A stretch of 64,000 bases of DNA from Fen-1364 sp049515135 (GTDB lineage: Bacteria > Spirochaetota > Spirochaetia > SZUA-6 > Fen-1364): positions 62,001 to 126,000 of the forward strand of contig JBEKUJ010000002.1 of the NCBI GenBank assembly GCA_049515135.1, given 5' to 3'. Numbering within the stretch: position 1 is the stretch's first letter; each line of letters starts with the position of its first letter. The position numbers and the translations under genes are program-made. Below, piece after piece: positions 1 through 7,774 of the stretch. Below the pieces are notes generated by a model. It made no database searches. It had not been told where the DNA came from and saw only the letters and a program-made list of their open reading frames with translations.

Positions 1-143
1 CTGAGGGTATTGCCGATGGTGACTCCGTATCCCCGCTCGAAGGGGTAGGCGACAAAACGCCCGTAGTTGGCTTCCACCTCGCTGTGCTCGAAGGTGATGC
101 CCTTGGGTTTCTTGAAGCCTTTCAGTAGGTTCTTTCGGACCAT
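1..143 (-). CDS. rpoA: RNA polymerase alpha subunit, N-terminal fragment
   Basis: Partial gene: only the first 47 codons are present and the rest lies before base 1. The ATG at 143 gives MVRKNLLKGFKKPKGI followed by YPFERGYGVTIGNTL, the start of the alpha N-terminal domain that dimerises and nucleates assembly of RNA polymerase. This N-terminus is of the spirochaete type, which is the best taxonomic hint in the window. It follows rpsD by 10 bases, the usual end of the alpha operon. Confidence 0.9.
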   Translation of the reverse strand, partial: MVRKNLLKGFKKPKGITFEHSEVEANYGRFVAYPFERGYGVTIGNTL

Positions 144-153
144 TGAAGAAACC

Positions 154-789
154 TCACTTCGAATACAGCTCGACGATCAACTGCTCTCTGACATCCGACA
201 GGTCAGTGATCTCGCTGCGCCGGGGGATGGCACGGATTTTTCCGACCATCCTGTCCGGGTCGATCTCGAGCCAGGGCACGATGCCGGCCCGGGAATATTC
301 TTTCAAGCTCTCCTTGATTGCCGTGAGCTTCGTGCTGGGCTCGCGGACGGAAATCTCGTCATTCTCCTTGACAAGCAGGGAGGGAATGGACGCCCTCTTG
401 CCGTTGACGGCGATGTGGCCGTGCAGGACCAGCTGCCGCGCGGACTTGCGGGACGGAGCCAGGTGCATCCGGTAGACGACGTTGTCCAGTCTTCTCTCCA
501 GCATCTGGATGAGGTTCTCCCCCGTGATCCCCTTCCTGCGTACCGCCTTGCCGAAGAAAAGGCGGAACTGCCCTTCCAGCATTCCGTACATCCTCTTCAG
601 CTTCTGCTTCTCATGCAGCTGCACGCCGTAGTCGGATATCTTCTTGGTGCGGCTGCGCGGCCCTTTGCCGGGAGCCCCTTTCTTTCTCGTCACGGGGCAC
701 TTGGGGCCCTTGCACCTGTCACCTTTCAAATAGAGCTTGTATCCCTGGGCCCTGCACAACCTGCACTGGGGTCCGATGTTCCTTCCCAC
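154..789 (-). CDS. rpsD: 30S ribosomal protein S4
   Basis: 211 residues, full family length. S4 binds the 5' domain of 16S rRNA, is a primary assembly protein, and in many bacteria represses its own operon. The N-terminus keeps four cysteines (CRLCRAQGY, then RCKGPKC) in the zinc-binding form. The S4 RNA-binding domain is seen as MLERRLDNVVYRM and VLHGHIAVNGKR. It lies between rpsK and rpoA as in standard alpha operons. Confidence 0.97.
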   Translation of the reverse strand: MGRNIGPQCRLCRAQGYKLYLKGDRCKGPKCPVTRKKGAPGKGPRSRTKKISDYGVQLHEKQKLKRMYGMLEGQFRLFFGKAVRRKGITGENLIQMLERRLDNVVYRMHLAPSRKSARQLVLHGHIAVNGKRASIPSLLVKENDEISVREPSTKLTAIKESLKEYSRAGIVPWLEIDPDRMVGKIRAIPRRSEITDLSDVREQLIVELYSK

Positions 790-801
790 TGTCTCGCCTC
801 C

Positions 802-1185
802 CTACACCCGGCGCTTCTTCGGAGGCCGGCACCCGTTGTGAGGGATGGGCGTGATGTCCTTGATGGAACGCACCCTGATCCCCAGGACGCCAAAGGCGCG
901 GATGGCGGCCTCGCTGCCGACCCCGGGACCCTTGACAAGGACCACCAGCTCGCGAAGCCCCTGCTCCATGGCCTTGCTGGCAGCCGACTCCGCGGTGGTC
1001 TGCGCGGCAAAGGGCGTCGATTTTTTTGCGCCCTTGAACCCGAGCCCGCCGGCGGACGCCCACGAGATGGTGTTTCCCATGAGGTCCGTGATGGTCACGA
1101 TCGTGTTGTTGAAGGTGGCCTGGATGTAGGCCTTCCCTTCCGCTATGTTCTTTTTCTTTTCCTTCTTGCTCTTCGTCTTGGCCAT
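802..1185 (-). CDS. rpsK: 30S ribosomal protein S11
   Basis: 127 residues. S11 sits in the platform of the 30S subunit near the E-site mRNA. The sequence has the family signature NNTIVTITD and the C-terminal IRVRSIKDITPIPHNGCRPPKKRRV. It begins 2 bases after rpsM ends and lies 12 bases before rpsD, so the three are surely cotranscribed. The N-terminus carries a lysine-rich stretch (KTKSKKEKKKN). Confidence 0.97.
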   Translation of the reverse strand: MAKTKSKKEKKKNIAEGKAYIQATFNNTIVTITDLMGNTISWASAGGLGFKGAKKSTPFAAQTTAESAASKAMEQGLRELVVLVKGPGVGSEAAIRAFGVLGIRVRSIKDITPIPHNGCRPPKKRRV

Positions 1186-1187
1186 CG

Positions 1188-1556
1188 CTATTTCTTCCTC
1201 TTCCCTGCAACCGTCTTCCGCTTGCCCTTGCGGGTCCTTGCGTTCGTTTTTGTCCGCTGGCCGCGCACCGGCAGGCCGCGGCGATGGCGGATCCCCCGGT
1301 AGCAGCCGATGTCCATGAGCCGCTTGATATTCAGGGAGACCTCTGTCCGCAGCCTCCCTTCCACCTTGTAGTCGCTTTCGATCACGGTCCGAAGCTTGTT
1401 CACCTCATCCGGGCTCAGATCATTCGTCCGCTTCTCGGGGCTGACCCCCGTGGCTGCGCAGATCTTGCGCGCGGAAGTGACGCCGATGCCGTAGATGTAT
1501 GTCAGGGCCACATCGACATGCTTGTTGGGAAGATCCACGCCCGCAATACGTGCCAT
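1188..1556 (-). CDS. rpsM: 30S ribosomal protein S13
   Basis: 122 residues. S13 is a 30S head protein that contacts the 50S subunit and P-site tRNA. It begins MARIAGVDLPNKHVDVALTY, has the RGIRHRRGLPVRGQRTKTNAR core, and ends in a basic tail. A GAAGGAG ribosome-binding site lies upstream. Between this gene and rpmJ is an 86-base gap holding a dispersed palindromic repeat. Confidence 0.97.
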   Translation of the reverse strand: MARIAGVDLPNKHVDVALTYIYGIGVTSARKICAATGVSPEKRTNDLSPDEVNKLRTVIESDYKVEGRLRTEVSLNIKRLMDIGCYRGIRHRRGLPVRGQRTKTNARTRKGKRKTVAGKRKK

Positions 1557-1568
1557 TCCTGTCTCCTT

Positions 1569-1630
1569 CTAATGCACATCGCGCGAAGCGCGATTTCCGG
1601 TAGTCGTATTCGTCGGCAAAAGTCGTGCCA
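1569..1630 (+). repeat. Dispersed palindromic repeat, copy A
   Basis: Copy A of an interspersed repeat, between rpmJ and rpsM. It reads CTAATGCACA, then a hairpin at 1578-1594 (7-bp stem, GAA loop), then TTCCGGTAG and AGTCGTGCCA. The same flanks recur at 24945-25000 around a different hairpin, and close relatives are at 31460-31520 and (inverted) 63314-63375. Found by eye; no family name is known to me. Confidence 0.75.
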
Positions 1631-1646
1631 TTACCCTTCCACCCCT

Positions 1647-1760
1647 CTATCGCTGGCGCTGCTTGTGCTTGGGGTTGGTGCAGATAATGCGCACCACGCC
1701 CCGGCGCCTGATCACCTTGCACTTGTCGCAAATCGGTTTCACGCTCACGCGCACTTTCAT
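1647..1760 (-). CDS. rpmJ: 50S ribosomal protein L36
   Basis: A 37-residue gene. Translation from the ATG at 1760 gives MKVRVSVKPICDKCKVIRRR and ends TNPKHKQRQR. The zinc ligands C11, C14, C27 and H32 are present, so this is the zinc-binding form. L36 is the smallest protein of the large subunit. It sits between secY and rpsM, its usual place at the spc/alpha boundary. Confidence 0.95.
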   Translation of the reverse strand: MKVRVSVKPICDKCKVIRRRGVVRIICTNPKHKQRQR

Positions 1761-1791
1761 GACAAAGCCTCCGTTCGCATCATGCCCCGTC

Positions 1792-3111
1792 CTACAAGTT
1801 CCGGGAGCGTATCTTGCCCCTCTTGACTATTCCCTCATGGTGGTGCATCCGCAGATAGCCCTCTATCTGGGACATCGTGTCCAGGTCCACCCCGACCAGA
1901 ATCAGGAGTGATGTTCCTCCCATGAGATAGGCAATTGCGCTGGGGAAGCGGAACAGCGTCTGGACCAGCGTGGGAATGATCGCAATGAAGGCAAGGAACA
2001 GCGACCCGGGGAGGATTATCCGGTAGAGTATCCTGGAGAGGTACTCCTCCATCTTTTCGCTGCGGATTCCCGGAATGGAGCCCCCGTTTTCCCTGATGTG
2101 CTTCGAAATCTCGACGGGGTTCAGGGTGACCTGGGTGTAGAAATACGCAAAGAAAATGATCAGCAACGCATACATCACCACGTAGGGAAGGCCCTGCGGA
2201 TGCAGCCAGGCAGCGAACCGTGAAAGCCACTCCACCCGCGCGCCAAGGCTCTGGGCGATCTGGATAGGGAAGATGAGCACCGAGGAGGCGAAGATCACGG
2301 GAATGACACCCGACGGGTTCACCTTGAACGGCAGGTACGTGTTCTGCGCGCCGTACATCCTTCGACCGATGACCCGCTTGGCGTAGTGGACAGGGATCTT
2401 TCTCTGACCCTGCTGCTCGATGATGACGAGCGCCACAACGACGATGAAGAGGAGCAGGACGATGATGACGAACACCGGGTTCAGCTCGCGGCGCTGGATG
2501 GACAGGACAAGCGTCCAGAGAGCGCCGGGGATGCGCGCCACGATCCCGGCGAAAATGATCATGGAGATCCCGTTGCCGATCCCTCGCCGCGTGATCTGGT
2601 CACCCAGCCACATGAGGAACATCGTGCCCGTCGTGATGGTCAGCATGGCCAGCAGGATGAAGGGAAGCCGGCTTATGGTGATTGCGTCGGGGATCCTGTT
2701 TGCATACACGGTCACCGTGTAGGACTGGATGATGCAGACCAGCACCGTGCCGTAGCGGGTCCAGCGGTTGATCTTCTTCTTCCCGCCCTCCTCCTCAGAG
2801 ATCTTCTTCAGCTTGGGGAACACGATGGTGACCAGCTGCATGATGATGGACATCGAGATGTACGGCATGATGGAGAGCATCAGGATGGAGAAGTTCTTGA
2901 ACGCTCCGCCGGCGAAGAAGTCGAGGAAGTCCTCGATTCCCATGGCCCCTGATGTCCCCTGTGCGGCGAAGTAGAGCTTCAGCGCAGCGATGTTGACCCC
3001 TGGCACCGGCAGGATGGTCCCCAGCCGGTAGATAACGAGAATGCCAATGGTGAAGAGGATGCGATCCCTCAGCTCCTTGACGCGGAAAATGTCGACAATC
3101 GGGTTGGCCAT
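1792..3111 (-). CDS. secY: Protein translocase subunit SecY
   Basis: 439 residues with about ten hydrophobic segments. SecY forms the Sec channel in the inner membrane together with SecE (encoded at 27991-28170). The first helix region reads RDRILFTIGILVIYRLG, and the plug/helix-2 region and the cytoplasmic loops (for example YAKRVIGRRMYGAQNTYLP) follow the family. The start overlaps the rplO stop by one base (TAATG), implying coupled translation. It is the last large gene of the spc cluster. Confidence 0.97.
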   Translation of the reverse strand: MANPIVDIFRVKELRDRILFTIGILVIYRLGTILPVPGVNIAALKLYFAAQGTSGAMGIEDFLDFFAGGAFKNFSILMLSIMPYISMSIIMQLVTIVFPKLKKISEEEGGKKKINRWTRYGTVLVCIIQSYTVTVYANRIPDAITISRLPFILLAMLTITTGTMFLMWLGDQITRRGIGNGISMIIFAGIVARIPGALWTLVLSIQRRELNPVFVIIVLLLFIVVVALVIIEQQGQRKIPVHYAKRVIGRRMYGAQNTYLPFKVNPSGVIPVIFASSVLIFPIQIAQSLGARVEWLSRFAAWLHPQGLPYVVMYALLIIFFAYFYTQVTLNPVEISKHIRENGGSIPGIRSEKMEEYLSRILYRIILPGSLFLAFIAIIPTLVQTLFRFPSAIAYLMGGTSLLILVGVDLDTMSQIEGYLRMHHHEGIVKRGKIRSRNL

Positions 3112-3545
3112 TATTTCACCTGTCCGCCCATCTTGGCAATCTTGTCACGGGCTGCCGCAGATACCTTCGCATCCTGCACGGTGACCTTCCGGGTAAGCTC
3201 TCCGCCCCCCAGGATCTTCACCGGCACGCCCCTCTTCTTGGCCAGGCCGTTCGCGCGCAGAGTGTCCGGAGTCACCGTGTCGCCGTCAGCGAACCTGTTG
3301 AGGTCGGAGACGTTGACGACCTGGAACTCCTTCTTGAAGGGGTAGTTTGAGAACCCGCGCCGGGCAATCCTTCGGAACAGCGGCATCTGGCCGCCTTCGA
3401 AACCCAGCCGAACGCCCCCGCCCGCCCGCGCTTTCTGACCCTTTGTTCCCTTGCCGGCAGTTTTGCCGTGCCCGGACCCGACGCCCCTGCCCAGTCTCTT
3501 TTCCTTCTTCTGCCCGCGGGGCGCCCGGAAAGTGAATCCTTCCAT
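3111..3545 (-). CDS. rplO: 50S ribosomal protein L15
   Basis: 144 residues from the ATG at 3545, where the protein begins MEGFTFRAPRGQKKEKRLGRG. The frame is open further upstream, but that stretch lies on top of rpmD and is not L15-like. The glycine/lysine-rich RNA-binding tail (GSGHGKTAGKGTKGQKAR) is clear. L15 is a late-assembling 50S protein. The rpmD stop lies two bases before this start. Confidence 0.95.
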   Translation of the reverse strand: MEGFTFRAPRGQKKEKRLGRGVGSGHGKTAGKGTKGQKARAGGGVRLGFEGGQMPLFRRIARRGFSNYPFKKEFQVVNVSDLNRFADGDTVTPDTLRANGLAKKRGVPVKILGGGELTRKVTVQDAKVSAAARDKIAKMGGQVK

Positions 3546-3547
3546 AC

Positions 3548-3736
3548 TCAGCGCTTCTCCTCCACCTCGAGAAGGTGGGAAACGGCGCGAACCATTCCTA
3601 GGACGGATGGAGTCGCGGCTTTCTCTACAACTGCGCCCATGCGGCGCAAGCCCAGGGCCCTGACCGTCTTTCGGTGGGCGGGCAGGCACCCGATGGTGCT
3701 GCGCACGAGCTTGATCCGCAGAACATTTGCTGCCAT
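3548..3736 (-). CDS. rpmD: 50S ribosomal protein L30
   Basis: 62 residues from the ATG at 3736: MAANVLRIKLVRSTIGCLPAH, then RKTVRALGLRRMG, the L30 fold signature. A longer GTG-initiated frame to 3790 would overlap rpsE and adds sequence unlike L30. It lies between rpsE and rplO, as in most spc operons. Confidence 0.93.
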   Translation of the reverse strand: MAANVLRIKLVRSTIGCLPAHRKTVRALGLRRMGAVVEKAATPSVLGMVRAVSHLLEVEEKR

Positions 3737-3740
3737 GCGC

Positions 3741-4250
3741 TTACCCCCACATGTCCTTGAGGCCGCGTCCGCGGTTTGCGGCGACCTCACGGGCGTCCAT
3801 CAGCGAGCCCAGCCCCTGGAACACGGCCTTCACCGTATTGATCGCATTCGAGGAGCCGAGCGACTTCGACAGAACGTCGTGGATTCCGGCAGCCTCCATG
3901 ACAGCCCGGACCGGACCGCCCGCAATGACCCCCGTCCCCGGCGCGGCCGGTTTCAGGAGCACCTGCGCGCTCTTGAACTTCCCGATGATTTGATGCGGGA
4001 GCGTGGCCTTCTTGACCGGGACCAGCACCATGCTCCTTTTCGCCTTCTCGATGCTCTTTCGGATGGCATCTGAAACGTCGTTCGCCTTGCCGAACCCGTA
4101 CCCCACCCTGCCTGCTCTGTCACCGACAACGGTGAGAGCGGAAAAAGAGAATCGCCTGCCGCCCTTCACGACCTTGGCGACACGATTGAGCTTCACCAGC
4201 TTCTCCAGGAACTCCCCCTGGCCCCTGTCCCTGTCCTGATCCTGTGCCAC
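3741..4250 (-). CDS. rpsE: 30S ribosomal protein S5
   Basis: 169 residues. S5 helps keep decoding accurate and, with S3 and S4, lines the mRNA entry channel. The N-terminal dsRBD-like region (EKLVKLNRVAKVVKGGRRFSFSALTVVGD) and the C-terminal domain (GTGVIAGGPVRAVMEAAGI) are both intact. The start is preceded by a short acidic/arginine stretch (MAQDQDRDRGQGEF). Confidence 0.97.
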   Translation of the reverse strand: MAQDQDRDRGQGEFLEKLVKLNRVAKVVKGGRRFSFSALTVVGDRAGRVGYGFGKANDVSDAIRKSIEKAKRSMVLVPVKKATLPHQIIGKFKSAQVLLKPAAPGTGVIAGGPVRAVMEAAGIHDVLSKSLGSSNAINTVKAVFQGLGSLMDAREVAANRGRGLKDMWG

Positions 4251-4261
4251 TTGCCTCTCCC

Positions 4262-4621
4262 TTACACCGTGATGCCGGCTTTTCGCGCGCCGTCGGCGAT
4301 TGCCTTCACCTTGCCGTGGTAGCGATACCCGTTTCGGTCGAAAACGACCGCGGAGACGTTCTTTGCCTTCAGGCGTTCCCCGATCAGCGCGCCCAGCTTC
4401 TCCAGGCTCGCCACCTTGTTCCCGATGTCGCGATGCTCCTTCTCGAGATTCGACGCTGCGGCCATCGTCTTTCCAGCCAGGTCGTCAACTGCCTGGACAT
4501 AGGTGAAGCGGTTCGATTTATACACGGTGAGCCGCGGCCTCTCGGGAGTCCCGTGGACCTTCTTGCGGATGCTCGCCTTTCTTTTCAGCCGCTTTCGCGT
4601 TGTGTCGTCGATCTTCTTCAT
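4262..4621 (-). CDS. rplR: 50S ribosomal protein L18
   Basis: 119 residues. L18 binds 5S rRNA with L5 and L25 in the central protuberance. The family pattern RLKRKASIRKKVHGTPERPR and the end KVKAIADGARKAGI are present. The gene is 11 bases upstream of rpsE and 9 bases downstream of rplF. Confidence 0.97.
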   Translation of the reverse strand: MKKIDDTTRKRLKRKASIRKKVHGTPERPRLTVYKSNRFTYVQAVDDLAGKTMAAASNLEKEHRDIGNKVASLEKLGALIGERLKAKNVSAVVFDRNGYRYHGKVKAIADGARKAGITV

Positions 4622-4630
4622 GGCCTCTTC

Positions 4631-5170
4631 CTACTTGATCCCGGATTTTCCGACCTTGCGGCGCACATACTCATCCTCGTACTTGATCCCTTTGCCCTTG
4701 TAGGGCTCCACGGGGCGGAAACCCCGTATCTCGGAGGCGATCTGGCCCACCTGCTGCCTGTCAGATCCCTTCACGGTTATGCGCGTGTTCGCTTCAACTT
4801 CCATGGTGATTCCCGGCGGAATGGGATACTCGATGGGCGTGGAGTACCCCAGAGTCAGAACGAGGGACTTGCCCTTCAGGTCCGCCTTGTACCCGACACC
4901 TGAGATCACCAGGACCTTGGAAAAGCCGTCCGACAGCCCGATGAGCGCGTTTTTCAGCAGGTTCCTGTACAGCCCGTGGAGGCTCCGCCCCTTGATGGTA
5001 TCCTCGGAACGGCTCACAACCAGGAGGTCACCCTCAGTCTTCACCGACACCTCGGGGGCGTAATCCTGGACCACCTTGCCCTTGGGGCTTTCCAGGAGCA
5101 CCTGGCCTTCCTTGACGGTGACCTTGACTCCCTTCGGTATCTTGACCGGTAAACGTCCGATTCGCGACAC
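4631..5170 (-). CDS. rplF: 50S ribosomal protein L6
   Basis: 179 residues with the duplicated L6 fold. The C-terminal signature PEPYKGKGI appears here as EPYKGKGIKYEDEYVRRK. L6 lies near the GTPase-associated centre where EF-G and EF-Tu dock. It begins MSRIGRLPVKIPKGV, the standard family start. Confidence 0.97.
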   Translation of the reverse strand: MSRIGRLPVKIPKGVKVTVKEGQVLLESPKGKVVQDYAPEVSVKTEGDLLVVSRSEDTIKGRSLHGLYRNLLKNALIGLSDGFSKVLVISGVGYKADLKGKSLVLTLGYSTPIEYPIPPGITMEVEANTRITVKGSDRQQVGQIASEIRGFRPVEPYKGKGIKYEDEYVRRKVGKSGIK

Positions 5171-5187
5171 GCTTCAGCTCTCCTTGC

Positions 5188-5586
5188 TCACCAGACCGTG
5201 CAGAGTATCTCACCGCCGGCTTTTTTCTCCAGGGCCTTTTTGCCCGTGGTGACGCCGATGGAGGTGGTGACGATCAGCGTCCCGAACCCATTGAGGACGC
5301 GAGGGAGGGTCCTGTAGCCCGCATACATCCTGCGTCCCGGGGTGGAGACCCTCTTCAAGCCGTGAATGACGGGCTCGTTCTTCCCGTCGTACTTGAGGAA
5401 GATCCTGATCAGGTTGCGTCCGTCCTGGCTCACCTTCTTGAAGGTCTTGATGTAGCCCTCGTTCTTCAGGATCTTGGTGATCTCCAGCTTCAGCTTCGAG
5501 GTAGGAATGTCGACGCTCTCGAAGCGCGCGGCACTTGCGTTCCTGATCTTCGTCAGCATGTCCGCAACAGGGTCTGACAGACTCAT
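5188..5586 (-). CDS. rpsH: 30S ribosomal protein S8
   Basis: 132 residues. S8 binds the central domain of 16S rRNA and is the autogenous repressor of the spc operon in enterobacteria. The N-terminus SLSDPVADMLTKIRNA and the C-terminal TSIGVTTGKKALEKKAGGEILC motif are complete. Confidence 0.97.
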   Translation of the reverse strand: MSLSDPVADMLTKIRNASAARFESVDIPTSKLKLEITKILKNEGYIKTFKKVSQDGRNLIRIFLKYDGKNEPVIHGLKRVSTPGRRMYAGYRTLPRVLNGFGTLIVTTSIGVTTGKKALEKKAGGEILCTVW

Positions 5587-5598
5587 TGCATCTACTCC

Positions 5599-5784
5599 CT
5601 ACCAGCTGGATTTTGTCACGCCAGGAAGCTTCCCTTCGCTGGCCAGGTTGCGGAAGCAGATTCTGCACAGCTTGAACTTCCTCATATACCCCCTCTGCCG
5701 TCCACACACCTTGCATCTGTTCGTCCGGCGCGACATGTATTTCTGCTTGCGCTCGGATTTCTCTATTGCCGCTTTTCTCGCCAT
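5599..5784 (-). CDS. rpsN: 30S ribosomal protein S14, zinc type (S14Z)
   Basis: 61 residues from the ATG at 5784 (MARKAAIEKSERKQKYMSRR). The short length and the cysteine set CKVCGRQRG ... CRIC identify the zinc-binding short form of S14. The open frame to 5820 adds 12 residues overlapping the end of rplE, so the internal ATG is preferred. S14 is a 30S head protein. Confidence 0.95.
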   Translation of the reverse strand: MARKAAIEKSERKQKYMSRRTNRCKVCGRQRGYMRKFKLCRICFRNLASEGKLPGVTKSSW

Positions 5785-5797
5785 CGTCCTCTCCGTG

Positions 5798-6571
5798 CTA
5801 TTTTCGGAATGGCATGCCAAGGCGGGCGAGCAGGCTGCGAGCCTCCTGGTCCGTCTTCGCGGTTGTTACCACCGCAATGTTCATGCCGCTCACCCTTTCG
5901 ATCTTGTCGTAATCTATCTCGGGGAAAATGATCTGCTCGGTCACCCCGAGGGAGTAATTCCCGTGCCCGTCGAAGGCATTGGGATTGGCCCCGCGGAAGT
6001 CCTTGATCCTGGGCATGGCCACGTTGATGAGCCTGTCCAGGAACTCGAACATGGTGTTCCCGCGCAGCGTCACCATGGCCCCGATGTCCATCCCCTTGCG
6101 GACCTTGAAGGTCGCTATGGACTTCTTGGCCTTTGTCCGGACCGCCTTGCGGCCGGTGATCTGCGTCAGCTCCGCCGTGGAGGAATCCAGGAGTTTCTTG
6201 TTTGCAATCGCCTCCCCGATCCCCATGCTCACGATGATCTTGGTGAGCCGCGGCACCTGCATGACCGATTTGTACCCGAACTCCTCACGCAGCTCCTTTG
6301 TCGCGCTCTCCCGATAAAGCTTCTTCAGCCTCGGCACATAGCCGGGAGGATCAGCAACCGGCTTTGCCTTGCCGCCGCCGTCACCTTCCGGGGCCTGCTT
6401 GGGCTGCTTTTGCCCTTTTTGTCCAGCCTGGGCCTTCGGGGCTTTTTCCGGGCGGGGCGCCTTCTCAGACTTCTCAGGCTTCGGAGCCTTTTGCCCTTCG
6501 GCCTTCGGCGCTTCGCTCTTCGCCGCTTCGGCCGCCGGCGTCTCTTCCGGATTCGGCTTTTCCTTGCTCAC
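5798..6571 (-). CDS. rplE: 50S ribosomal protein L5 with an N-terminal low-complexity extension
   Basis: 257 residues, against about 180 in most bacteria. The conserved L5 core starts near residue 78 (YVPRLKKLYRE) and carries VSMGIGEAIANKKLL and the glycine-rich end SGMNIAVVTTAKTDQEARSLL. The first ~75 residues are almost only Lys, Ala, Pro, Glu and Gln, with repeats such as APKAEGQKAPKPEKSEK, and must be disordered. The GTG at 6571 overlaps the rplX stop as GTGA and follows a run of G; the GTG 15 bases further up is less likely. L5 binds 5S rRNA and contacts the 30S head. Confidence 0.93.
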   Translation of the reverse strand: MSKEKPNPEETPAAEAAKSEAPKAEGQKAPKPEKSEKAPRPEKAPKAQAGQKGQKQPKQAPEGDGGGKAKPVADPPGYVPRLKKLYRESATKELREEFGYKSVMQVPRLTKIIVSMGIGEAIANKKLLDSSTAELTQITGRKAVRTKAKKSIATFKVRKGMDIGAMVTLRGNTMFEFLDRLINVAMPRIKDFRGANPNAFDGHGNYSLGVTEQIIFPEIDYDKIERVSGMNIAVVTTAKTDQEARSLLARLGMPFRK

Positions 6572-6906
6572 AGATCCCCCCCGCACTTGCGGCAGACCCG
6601 CTTCTTGGTGTCGCCGTCAAAGGCATACCCGATCCGCGTCGGTCCGCATTTCTTGCACACGATTGCCAGCTTCCCGATCGGAATGGGCGCTTCGACGGAA
6701 GTGATCCCCCCCTTCTGGTTCTGCTTCTTCTGCTTGACGGCCTTCTTTACCATGTTCAGGCCTTCGACAACCGCGCGCAGCTTTTCCCTGTCGATGCGGA
6801 TAATCCGGCCGGACTTGCCCTTCTCCCTGCCTGCGATCACCTTCACCGTATCGTTCTTGCGAAGCTTCAACTTCAACCGACTCCCCTGTGTTGCCATGAG
6901 ACTCAT
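6568..6906 (-). CDS. rplX: 50S ribosomal protein L24
   Basis: 112 residues from the ATG at 6906 (an in-frame ATG at 6897 is an alternative; AGGAGG lies 3 and 12 bases from them respectively). The KOW motif KNDTVKVIAGREKGKSGRI marks L24, one of the two proteins that start 50S assembly. The C-terminus has a zinc-ribbon-like pair, CKKC and CRKC. Confidence 0.96.
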   Translation of the reverse strand: MSLMATQGSRLKLKLRKNDTVKVIAGREKGKSGRIIRIDREKLRAVVEGLNMVKKAVKQKKQNQKGGITSVEAPIPIGKLAIVCKKCGPTRIGYAFDGDTKKRVCRKCGGDL

Positions 6907-6913
6907 CTTCCTC

Positions 6914-7282
6914 CTACAGCACCTCGGGCGCGAGTGACACGATCTTCATGAAATCCTTGTCGCGCAGCTCGCGCGCCACGGGGCCGAAGATGCGCTTGCC
7001 CTTCGGGTTGTTGTTCGCATCGATGACGACGCAGGCGTTGTCATCGAAGCGGATGAACGTCCCGTCGGGGCGATGGTATTCCTTGCGCGTGCGCACCACG
7101 ACCGCCTTCTCGATCCCGCCCTTTTTGATGGCCGCGTTGGGCAGGGCATCCTTCACCGCCACAACGATGATGTCTCCGATGCGGGCGTACTTGCGCCTCG
7201 TGCCTCCGAGGACCTTGATGCACTGCACCTGCTTCGCGCCGCTGTTGTCAGCGACGTTGAGAAGCGTCTTCATCTGAATCAT
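6914..7282 (-). CDS. rplN: 50S ribosomal protein L14
   Basis: 122 residues from the ATG at 7282 (MIQMKTLLNVADNSGAKQVQ), the family start. The frame stays open to 7393 but that part overlaps rpsQ. L14 takes part in the B8 intersubunit bridge and contacts translational GTPases. The central signature GDIIVVAVKDALPN is present. Confidence 0.97.
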   Translation of the reverse strand: MIQMKTLLNVADNSGAKQVQCIKVLGGTRRKYARIGDIIVVAVKDALPNAAIKKGGIEKAVVVRTRKEYHRPDGTFIRFDDNACVVIDANNNPKGKRIFGPVARELRDKDFMKIVSLAPEVL

Positions 7283-7296
7283 GGCCGGCTCCTCAC

Positions 7297-7560
7297 CTAC
7301 TTCGCCTTCTCCACAACGGAGAGGAGGCGCCAACGCTTTTCCTTGCTCAGAGGGCGCGATTCCACCACACGCACCGTGTCGCCGATGCCGCATTCGTTCT
7401 TCTCGTCGTGAGCCTTTATCTTCTTGGTCCGCGTGAGGTACTTTTTGTACAGCCGGTGGAGCTTGCGCTGCTGGATCTCCACGACGATCGTCTTCTGCAT
7501 CTTGTTGCTCACGACGCGGCCCTGCAGGACCTTCTCAACCCTCTTCTGTGTTTCTGCCAC
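7297..7560 (-). CDS. rpsQ: 30S ribosomal protein S17
   Basis: 87 residues. S17 binds the 5' domain of 16S rRNA early in 30S assembly. The signature GRVVSNKMQKTIVVEIQ and the OB-fold end GDTVRVVESRPLSKEKRW are clear. It lies between rpmC and rplN as usual. Confidence 0.96.
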   Translation of the reverse strand: MAETQKRVEKVLQGRVVSNKMQKTIVVEIQQRKLHRLYKKYLTRTKKIKAHDEKNECGIGDTVRVVESRPLSKEKRWRLLSVVEKAK

Positions 7561-7571
7561 GTGCCGTTCTC

Positions 7572-7772
7572 CTAGCGCTTCCTGATCCCGAGCTCGAACT
7601 CCCGGATGACGCTGTTGGCCCGCGCAAGCCTGCGCCGCGCGGTACGCTTGCTGAGCGGATTGTCAACGTGGCCGATGATCATATTGGCGCAGAGGTCACT
7701 GTACTGCCTGCGCAGCTCCTCCCGCTTGGCCAGGAGCTCGTTGTACGTCAGTTCCTTGAACGAGTCCTTCAT
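7572..7772 (-). CDS. rpmC: 50S ribosomal protein L29
   Basis: 66 residues of two helices: KDSFKELTYNELLAKREELR and then RTARRRLARANSVIREFEL. L29 sits next to L23 at the exit of the polypeptide tunnel, where trigger factor and SRP dock. It is 2 bases downstream of rplP. Confidence 0.96.
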   Translation of the reverse strand: MKDSFKELTYNELLAKREELRRQYSDLCANMIIGHVDNPLSKRTARRRLARANSVIREFELGIRKR

Positions 7773-7774
7773 GC

